From Hemicentrotus pulcherrimus (lineage: Eukaryota; Echinodermata; Echinoidea; Camarodonta; Strongylocentrotidae): a DNA stretch of 13,349 nucleotides. Position numbers and translations under genes: made by a program. Position 1 is the stretch's first letter. Every line of letters starts with the position of its first letter. Under the pieces are notes generated by a model that saw only the letters and a list, made by a program, of their open reading frames with translations, was not told where the DNA came from and searched no databases. The DNA lies in NCBI GenBank assembly GCA_003118195.1, contig BEXV01005457.1, forward strand, positions 1 to 13,349, written 5' to 3'. Shown here piece after piece: positions 7,698 to 13,349 of the stretch.

Positions 7698-8088
7698 TTA
7701 AAGATGAAGGTGAGTTCTGGTCATGCTATTGCATTGTGAAAGCAACGGTGTGGAATCGACCAGAAAAGTTTGATCATCTAGCATAAGAATTTGTGTGTAT
7801 TGCAAGGTTCTGGAATAATCAAAATGGTAAGAAATTTGGCCAAGTCTTGGTAAAGTTATAAACACTGTACACAGAAAGATGTATATAGGATTACACGAAC
7901 ATGTGGCATTAAAAACCTACCCCCGAGTTTTACGATGAACATGACATATTTAGAATATGAAGGCATTTGATGAGCCATGCTTTTCAGGGAACATGTCTTA
8001 TCTGATGTTCTTCCACACTTGGATAATAAGAATGATAAAGTTCACAAATTATTTCTCACCTCTTCCCAGAACTCAACCTTCTCTTTAA
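7698..8088. mobile_element. MITE family B (391 bp)
   Basis: The left end begins TTAAAGATGAAGG and the right end is its inverted copy, TTAAAGAGAAGG on the minus strand. The two 23-bp ends match at 19 positions, including a shared TGAGTTCTGG. The interior has no coding frame. The minus-strand right end continues GGAAGAGGTGAGAAATAATTT, and nearly the same sequence reappears at 13296-13349, so this is a dispersed family and not an isolated hairpin. No clean target-site duplication is visible. Ends of TTTAAAG with short terminal repeats are common among non-autonomous DNA transposons. The superfamily is undetermined. Confidence 0.65.
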
Positions 8089-8374
8089 GGGAGTCTGATA
8101 TGAAAATAAAATAGCACTTTTTACCTGAAGAAACACTTGCATACAATAGCAAGGTACATGTACTTTAATAGTGGAAATGAAGCATTCTGTCACAATTAAT
8201 GTCATGATTGAAGGCAATTACTAAATTTTCTCTCTCAACCCAGGTTGCTCATGTCCATTTTATATATTCTTTGTCCTCCCTTACACGCACTTCACACGAG
8301 CAGTGTCTCCACCAATCGCGGGTCCCCAAGAAAACACAACCGTCAAAAAATGGTGTGAGGGTAAGAATGAAAGG

Positions 8375-8556
8375 CTGTCTCAGTGGTAACCTGTCTAGAA
8401 GGTCACATTGTCTAGAAGGGCACCTTGTCTAGAAGGGCACCTGTCTAGAAGGTCACCTTGTCTAGAAGGTCACCTTGTCTAGAAGGGCACCTGTCTAGAA
8501 GGTCACCTTGTCTAAAAGGGCACCTTGTCTAGAAGGGCACCTGTCTAGAAGGTCCC
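8375..8556 (+). repeat. 16/17-bp minisatellite with 50-bp higher-order period
   Basis: Ten consecutive units tile 8391-8556 without gaps. A-type units are CTGTCTAGAAGGTCAC (16 bp) and B-type units are CTTGTCTAGAAGGGCAC (17 bp). They are ordered A-B-B, A-B-B, A-B-B, A, so the array is three 50-bp higher-order repeats (8391-8440, 8441-8490, 8491-8540) plus a partial fourth. The first B in each trio varies (ATTG start, GGTC end, or TCTAAAAG), while the second B is identical in all three. A degenerate unit, CTGTCTCAGTGGTAAC, precedes the array at 8375-8390. Each unit holds the palindrome TCTAGA except the variant one. The array expanded by 50-bp steps, by unequal exchange or slippage. It is not a CRISPR array, as there are no unique spacers. 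Confidence 0.95.
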
Positions 8557-8558
8557 TG

Positions 8559-8666
8559 CCTGTCTATAGACCAAGTAGTGTGTCTCCCCAAAGAAATAAA
8601 TGTGTGTTGTGGGTCAAGAAGGGCCATCTTTCTACATCTACCAGTTAGGTGGCCATTATAGACAGG
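8559..8666. repeat. Inverted CCTGTCTATA pair beyond the minisatellite
   Basis: CCTGTCTATA at 8559-8568 and TATAGACAGG at 8657-8666 are perfect 10-bp inverted copies. The word is related to the minisatellite unit start CTGTCTA, so this is probably a decayed part of the same repeat family flipped in orientation. The 88 bp between them is unremarkable. Confidence 0.6.
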
Positions 8667-8896
8667 TTTTACTGTAAATCATATGGCCATTTCCTCAAAT
8701 ACCTAACAATGAGTCTTCTTTTCCTGTGAATGTGAACATAACCATTTCATAAAACTTATCATCAATAACAATGGTCACATCTCCATAAAGAATTTGCCAA
8801 CAGCAGCAGCCAATCAAATGAAACTATTTCAGTAGCTTCTAACAGTAATCATAATTTATTATTGATTTTAAAGGAGAAAAATAATATTTATTTATT

Positions 8897-9020
8897 GGGG
8901 GCTTCTTTTCAAACTTGCCTGCATGAAATTAACACTCAACAATTTGTTTTGCATTGAACTCTATGCAAATTTACAGGGGCTCTTTTCTGATTTTCGGGGG
9001 CTCTTTTGCCCTGAGCCCCC
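8897..9020. repeat. GGGGCTCTTTT repeats with a terminal hairpin
   Basis: Three direct copies of a GGGG(G)CT(T)CTTTT word lie at 8897-8909, 8976-8986 and 8996-9007. The last is also the left arm of a perfect 8-bp stem, GGGGGCTC and GAGCCCCC (8996-9003 and 9013-9020), with a 9-nt loop. The outermost parts also make a loose inverted repeat, because TTTATTGGGGGCT near 8891 mirrors AGCCCCCATTTATT near 9014. It may be a small foldback element of about 130 bp. No flanking duplication is clear. Confidence 0.55.
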
Positions 9021-9493
9021 ATTTATTTTCTTCACAGATTGATAACAAGTTTTATGAATGAGGGCCCAGATTCAAGACTAATAGTAGGTGTGGCAACTAG
9101 GTTCTACCTGGGAGGGTGGGTGAATGCTATCTTTGTTTGGATGTAAACCCAGCATAATCTGCTTTTCTTTACCCCATTTCTTGGTCCTAAGAGGTTTGGT
9201 CAATATTGACAGTCAATGTCATGTCAAGAAAAGCTATGGTCTCCCACTTCCAGTCTCACAGGGTTAGAAGGGAGGAATTTTTCATAATGAAGACATGTAT
9301 TCTGAAGAAGTTGGCAATATGGGACCATGGGACCAACAAATTGCCCAAATAACTTGTGCCAATGTCTCACCAAATATGAAAGTGAAGAATTATTAAGTAC
9401 TTTTTGAGACACAACTTGTTTCATGTCCACTAGTCTTGCATCCCTTCTTGCTTGATTTCTTTCTTTTAGTTAGTTTTAATGTGTCCATCTTTA
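9021..9493. other. Non-coding stretch, nothing recognised
   Basis: There is no coding-like composition. A short minus-strand frame at 9224-9430 lacks recognisable domains and splice context. There are no repeats of note. Confidence 0.5.
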
Positions 9494-9549
9494 TCTCTTT
9501 CCCCCTCTCTCTTTCTCACCCTCTCTCTCTCTCTCTTTCCCTCTCTCTC
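9494..9549 (+). repeat. CT microsatellite
   Basis: A pyrimidine tract with a core of nine to ten CT dinucleotides at about 9521-9537, flanked by impure C/T sequence. It is a simple repeat of the same type as 21-57 and 12133-12174. Confidence 0.85.
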
Positions 9550-9809
9550 ATATCTTAAAAACACCTCTTTTGCTTATTTTCATTTACTCATTTCTTCCTT
9601 TTCATCGCTCTATTTAGAGAAGAACAAATGCATTTTGTTATTCTTCTCCTCCTTGTGATCATTGTTTTTTTTTAAGCAAAGCAATCATCATTTTGTCTTT
9701 TTTGATTGTTTATTCTTCACCTTCCAACAGAAGGAATAAGCATTTCTATTGCTTCCTCACTACCCTATCATGACTATGAAAAGATTAGTATACCGGTATT
9801 CATGTAATC

Positions 9810-10000
9810 AGGTACCCATGAGTGTTACAAAAAGTCATTGGGAACCAATTTCCTGTATGCTCTCTATCGGGTAACCTTTGCAACACATAAATTTCAGAAT
9901 CAAAACTCAATTTAACGACAGTTTTCTATTTTCATATATGTAGATGACCAAACTCGCAAAATAAAAGCTGCTCATGGGTACCTTCCCCACAATTGGTTCC
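9810..10000. repeat. Two interleaved inverted-repeat pairs
   Basis: Pair one is AGGTACCCATGAG at 9810-9822 with its perfect 13-bp complement at 9971-9983. Pair two is GGAACCAATT at 9841-9850 with its perfect 10-bp complement at 9991-10000. The order is a1, b1, a2, b2, so the pairs cross instead of nesting. A simple hairpin can satisfy only one pair, and an RNA could satisfy both only as a pseudoknot-like fold. The alternative is two rearranged copies of a small element in opposite orientation. There is no coding frame inside. Confidence 0.8.
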
Positions 10001-10127
10001 TAATAAGAAGCAAATATCAACTACAAGGTCCTGTCCTCGTACATGTAGCAGAACTTTTTATGGCTAGTCAAGCAATACAAAAATAAACTGCTTTTGTGCT
10101 ATTAAAGCTCAGTTCATGACGTGTAAA

Positions 10128-10155
10128 TGTACGTGTACATACATGTACATGTACA
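10128..10155. repeat. GTACAT tandem palindromic cluster
   Basis: A run of GTAC/CATG hexamer units reading GTACGTGTACATACATGTAC and on to 10155. It contains two overlapping TACATGTA palindromes at 10140-10147 and 10146-10153. It is a short simple repeat and the densest instance of a word spread across the right three quarters of the window. Confidence 0.8.
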
Positions 10156-10759
10156 GTCAACAACTAAATTAGTCATACCCTCATAAGAGTTTTGTAATTT
10201 TCTAAGTACAAGTTTCTTTTTATAAAAAATGATTTTACCCTATTTATGTTTAATGAAAATGCTTCTGAACGTCATAAACAAGGGCCCTAATTCCACCAGT
10301 CCACCTTTTATTTTACAAAGCTCTTTTTTAAAAGGTTTTTCAGAATTATTTTGGAACTTTCCTTAGCTGAAATCACTGACAAATCATGTGTATGTTTCTT
10401 TCCAGCTCATGGACAACATAGAAATTGTGCATTGAGACAAATAAGGTATTGCTCCTTTAGTTTCCGTTCACTAAGTTACAACTGTCTAAAGGAACATTGT
10501 CTGATTATACTGTCCAATTTCGGCTTTCTGTTGATACTTGTGATTTGCTCTGTCGAGTGCGAAACAATAAAACTTGAGTATGTCATGCATTCATTGCTAT
10601 TCTTAAATAGGAATTTTACAATAAGCATTGGTCCTCAGTGTGATTGATGGTTGATTATTGTTTATACTGCTGAGAAAGCAAGTACATTGTTGTAATTACA
10701 CTGTAAGCAAACAGGAGACGAATGGCTTTAAGTCCTCTCTTTAAATCATCCTAAGAAAT
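10156..10759. other. Non-coding stretch, nothing recognised
   Basis: AT-rich DNA. The longest + frame (10351-10647) begins at TTG, is cysteine- and leucine-rich from T-rich DNA, and shows no domain. No repeats were identified. Confidence 0.55.
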
Positions 10760-10988
10760 CTAGGGCTAGTTAGCAAAATATCCCGCTATTTGTACGATGC
10801 GTCTTCACCAGCCCGTCGCACTATGCCCAAACACCCAGCAAATGTTGAGCCAATTTCTCAAGCTCTAATTTTGAATTGCGTACTACATGTAGCTGATGAA
10901 AACGCGATTTGTAACTTTGGGCTTTTTTCCCCAAATCAGAACTACTGTAGCGAGCTGTTTGGCAATCTCAAGCTGATGAAGCCATACC
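10760..10988. mobile_element. MITE family A, degenerate copy
   Basis: The right end, from about 10950 to 10988, aligns with the right terminal repeat of the complete copy: CGAGCTGTTTGGCAATCTCA then AGCTGATGAAGCC, against GCTATTTGGCAAACTCGAGC then TGATCAAGAC. The left end keeps CAAAATATCCCGCTATTT (10773-10790), matching the inner left repeat of the copy at 12328. The interior block GCGTCTTCACCAG (10799-10811) matches, with one change, the complement of 6652-6664. The copy is shorter than 328 bp, consistent with internal deletion, and its outer left end is eroded. It lies in the same orientation as the 12328 copy. No TA duplication is visible. Confidence 0.6.
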
Positions 10989-11077
10989 ATAGGTATGCAC
11001 CATCAACAAGCGCCCATTACAACCAAACATTTGCCATGGCAGAGACAGATTAGGTACATGCAAGAATGCCACATGAA

Positions 11078-11165
11078 TGACCCTTGACCTCTCATTATAG
11101 ATCAGTATCAGTCAGGAAACTCAGACTTGACCCCATTTGACCTCTGTGGTGACCCCACTTGACCT
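11078..11165 (-). promoter_or_regulatory. Cluster of nuclear-receptor-type half sites
   Basis: Five of the six half sites pair up cleanly. TGACCC-T-TGACCT at 11078-11090 reads on the minus strand as AGGTCAAGGGTCA, a consensus-like direct repeat with 1-nt spacing (DR1). TGACCC-CATT-TGACCT at 11128-11143 and TGACCC-CACT-TGACCT at 11150-11165 are two direct repeats with 4-nt spacing (DR4). From knowledge of the family, DR1 suits RXR, HNF4 or COUP-TF type receptors and DR4 suits RXR heterodimers. TGACC-rich dispersed repeats are also common in animal genomes, so function is inference only. No gene start is recognisable nearby. Confidence 0.4.
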
Positions 11166-12132
11166 TTTGAGGTGATGGGGATTAAATACCTGTACTGGGT
11201 ATACATGATGGATAGATCTTACATGAGATACAGATCATAGAGTGTAGATCATCAGATATACATGTTGTGTATCTTCATATACGAAGGGAGCACCAAAAAC
11301 ATACACAGGCTGGTAGCCCTTGTGTTTGAAATTGGCATATTTTTTATAAAAATGGAAATATTCAAAGCCATCAGTCCTTTTCAGGACTACCCACATGGTA
11401 AAACCGCAAACTTATGAATGTATTCACACCACCATGCATAACTCAACCTGTAAAGACCATTAGTAAAATTCATTTGACTTACTGACTAGGCCTACTGAGG
11501 TAGAATTATAATAATTACAGTGTACATACAATAAAAAAAATAGCAATGCTTTTAGAATTTTAAAACAATTATCAAAGTATAACATCGCATGGGTAGGCTA
11601 CATTTTATGAATTTTTTCGTCTACACATGTACATGTATGTTATTGAACATTTCTAGGCAATATTTTGATCGGCAGAAATGTCAAATGCCATTACTTCTGC
11701 CTGTCAATTTGGGATTATGTGAGAATTTTCAGAACAGCCCAAAACAATAACAAATTGACCGTTGACATTTGCCCGAGTAGAATCAGTAACCAGAGATGGC
11801 CCATAATGCTTAAAAATACCTGTATCACTGCCCTTCCTCTTCTTCTCCTCCCAGTACAATCATTAAAGTATTCAGAAGAACAGGGAAAATGACATCTAAA
11901 TTTGTGAAACAACCCTTCTTTAAATAAAATAATAAATCTGTGAAATTTACCTTCAACCTACCTAACTAATAACATGTTCCCTCTTGGAATTCAAGCCAGC
12001 ATATGATTCTTTTCTTTCAAAACCTAGCTCTTTCTATTGTTTTCACATACCGGTACTTTCTTTCCTTTTCCTACTCAATGTAATTTTTATGGACCCCAAT
12101 GAATAAACAATTTTGTCAAGTTCACCAAGTTA
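11166..12132. other. Non-coding stretch, nothing recognised
   Basis: Nearly 1 kb of AT-rich DNA. Overlapping short frames on both strands at about 11665-11912 have no coding-like features. TACATGTA lies at 11630-11637. No repeat or SINE boxes were found. Confidence 0.55.
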
Positions 12133-12174
12133 CTTTTTCTCTTCTCATTCTCCCCTCTCTCTCTCTCTCTCTCT
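12133..12174 (+). repeat. CT microsatellite
   Basis: A pyrimidine tract ending in ten CT dinucleotides (about 12155-12174), preceded by impure TTTTTCTCTTCTC sequence. It is a simple repeat on the + strand. Confidence 0.9.
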
Positions 12175-12327
12175 GTTGTTTATAACTTTTCCTCTTTTAC
12201 TTTCCTGGCATAATTGTCTTATTTCTTTGCATTCAATTACCAAGTATAAAACATGTTTATCTTACTAGCCCTCATCATCCATTCTTGCCCAACATTTCTC
12301 TCTCTCTTTCTCAAACTTCTCAACTCG

Positions 12328-12632
12328 GGCTGAGCTTCATCAGCTTGGGTCTGCCAAATAACCCGCTATTTTCAGACTCTGGAGTCTGGATATTATCCAG
12401 AAGCTCAAAATTGTATCTTCACCAGACCATAATGGCATTACGCTCATCACAAACTACAGTGTACATGTAGATCGGACAGGCACAAATTAGCCCGCTGTTT
12501 CCCAAATAGACAGATATTTTTTTAAACAAGACCAAGATTCATTCGGATACATGTATCTAATTAACTGGATGTTTAATCCACTGGCTAATTTGCGATCGGG
12601 ATAGTTCAAATAGCCATTTATTTGAGTCTCTC
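12328..12632. mobile_element. MITE family A, long inverted copy
   Basis: Read on the minus strand, this segment aligns along most of its length with 6421-6748. Shared landmarks in order are ACTATC(C/T)CGAT, CAAATTA(G/A)CCAGT, TCTTTGTCTTGTTT-like, CTAATTT, an identical 18-nt block (12439-12456 against 6629-6646), GGTCTGGT(G/A)AAGA, TTTGAGCT, GGATAATA and the terminal GCC-AAATA repeat. The left terminal repeat (12328-12372) is well kept, but the right one is reduced to its inner part near 12605-12632. One end has therefore decayed or been truncated. It holds TACATGTA at 12462-12469 and 12548-12555. A short minus-strand frame overlapping its right half is not a gene. Confidence 0.75.
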
Positions 12633-13294
12633 TCCAAACCCATCTCCGTCTTCTCTTCTCCCACATCATGAATCTATCACATGTAAGAGATCCCCTCCTG
12701 TATTCCCAGCGCTCTATCCGTCACATTCAGTTTACTTCAAATCTGATCTCATTTCACCAGAGAATTCCATGTTTTAGCAAACAAGTGGCAAAACAAGACC
12801 CCATTAACCTTCCTACATCTAAATTCACAGGGATTAAATTCTACTATAAATAGACCTTCTCAAATGTATTCCATACAATCACATGAAGAGAAAAGGTCTT
12901 GTTAATACACAATATCATTTTGTTATGTACTGTATCAGTATACATACTGACCTACATAAAGACCTATTCACAGAAAATCGGATTTAATGATAACAGACTA
13001 ATAAACAAATTAACTTCACTTTACGAGCATCGGTGTGGAAGGATTCAAGCAAGTTTTAATGTCACAAAAAAGTTTTCTCCATTAAGAAATGCTCAATATC
13101 TCATTGCCTATGGGAACCTGGTTGTCCCTGCATTACATCTATGGGAATAAGAGAACTCAGAATTCAATGGGTTAAAGCATTAAACTGGTAAACCATTAAG
13201 GTTGCAGCATAGGAATTATATTTATACCAAATTCTATACTTCTGCTGCTTGACAAGATATTTCTGTTTACTAAATTACAATTATCACTCTCCCC
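12633..13294. other. Non-coding stretch, nothing recognised
   Basis: AT-rich DNA with short + frames at about 12668-12853 and 12899-13150 that have no domain, no coding-like composition and no splice support. No repeats were identified. Confidence 0.5.
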
Positions 13295-13295
13295 T

Positions 13296-13349
13296 TTAAA
13301 GATAAGGTTGAGTTCTGGGAACAGGTGAACAATAATTTATGAGCGTTAT
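13296..13349. mobile_element. MITE family B, partial copy cut by the window edge
   Basis: The sequence begins TTAAAGATAAGGTTGAGTTC and continues through GGGAACAGGTGAACAATAAT to the window end. It matches the minus-strand right end of the element at 7698-8088 at roughly 45 of 54 positions without gaps. It is the outer end of another copy, in opposite orientation to that right end; the remainder lies beyond the window. The similarity starts exactly at the predicted element terminus, which supports the boundary drawn at 8088. Confidence 0.7.

Noticed and set aside
8391..8556. CRISPR array
   Set aside because: The units are contiguous 16/17-bp tandem repeats with no unique spacers, and the context is eukaryotic.
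8996..9030. Rho-independent terminator (GC stem followed by a T-rich run)
   Set aside because: The stem and T-rich tail fit superficially, but everything else in the window is eukaryotic and no gene ends there. A repeat-derived foldback is more likely.
10351..10647. Open + frame of 98 codons, the longest here
   Set aside because: It starts at TTG, and its cysteine/leucine/phenylalanine-rich content reflects T-rich DNA. There is no domain or splice evidence.
12487..12669. Minus frame with a basic N-terminal stretch
   Set aside because: It lies largely within the inverted MITE A copy, and its basic start is the complement of a pyrimidine-rich segment.

Overview
The window looks like an intronic or intergenic stretch of an animal nuclear genome rather than bacterial, viral or organellar DNA. 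It is A+T-rich and CpG-poor. No open frame exceeds about 100 codons, and most begin at GTG or TTG. It carries several families of dispersed repeats, tRNA-derived SINE-like bodies, pyrimidine microsatellites and very frequent TACATGTA palindromes. This texture resembles marine invertebrate genomes, for example sea urchin. That placement is inference from texture and not a species identification. A single N at 5125 suggests draft assembly.

Layout: 1-1740 is featureless apart from a CT tract. 1783-1851 is a tRNA-Tyr-like SINE head on the minus strand. 2150-2310 may be a retrotransposon tail, 2381-2451 is a hairpin, and 2557-2767 is a diverged tandem pair with tRNA-like boxes. 3381-3560 is a tRNA-Lys-like SINE whose B box is interrupted. 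4167-4325 is an 81-bp tandem duplication. 4977-5096 is a CpG-bearing TAACG-rich patch ending in a 9-bp minisatellite.

The only convincing protein-coding signal is a minus-strand segment at 6145-6312, probably the last coding exon of an unidentified gene. Beside it lies a complete 328-bp MITE (6421-6748) with about 45-bp terminal inverted repeats. Degenerate relatives lie at about 10760-10988 and 12328-12632. A second inverted-repeat element (7698-8088) has a partner running off the right edge (13296-13349).

The right half also holds a 16/17-bp minisatellite with a clear 50-bp higher-order period (8375-8556), two interleaved pairs of inverted repeats (9810-10000), and a cluster of nuclear-receptor-type half sites (11078-11165). 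The features do not form an operon or pathway. The window is a repeat-rich non-coding landscape with one probable exon. I see no undescribed multi-gene system. The items most worth checking are the exon, the MITE families, the higher-order minisatellite, the interleaved inverted repeats and the half-site cluster.
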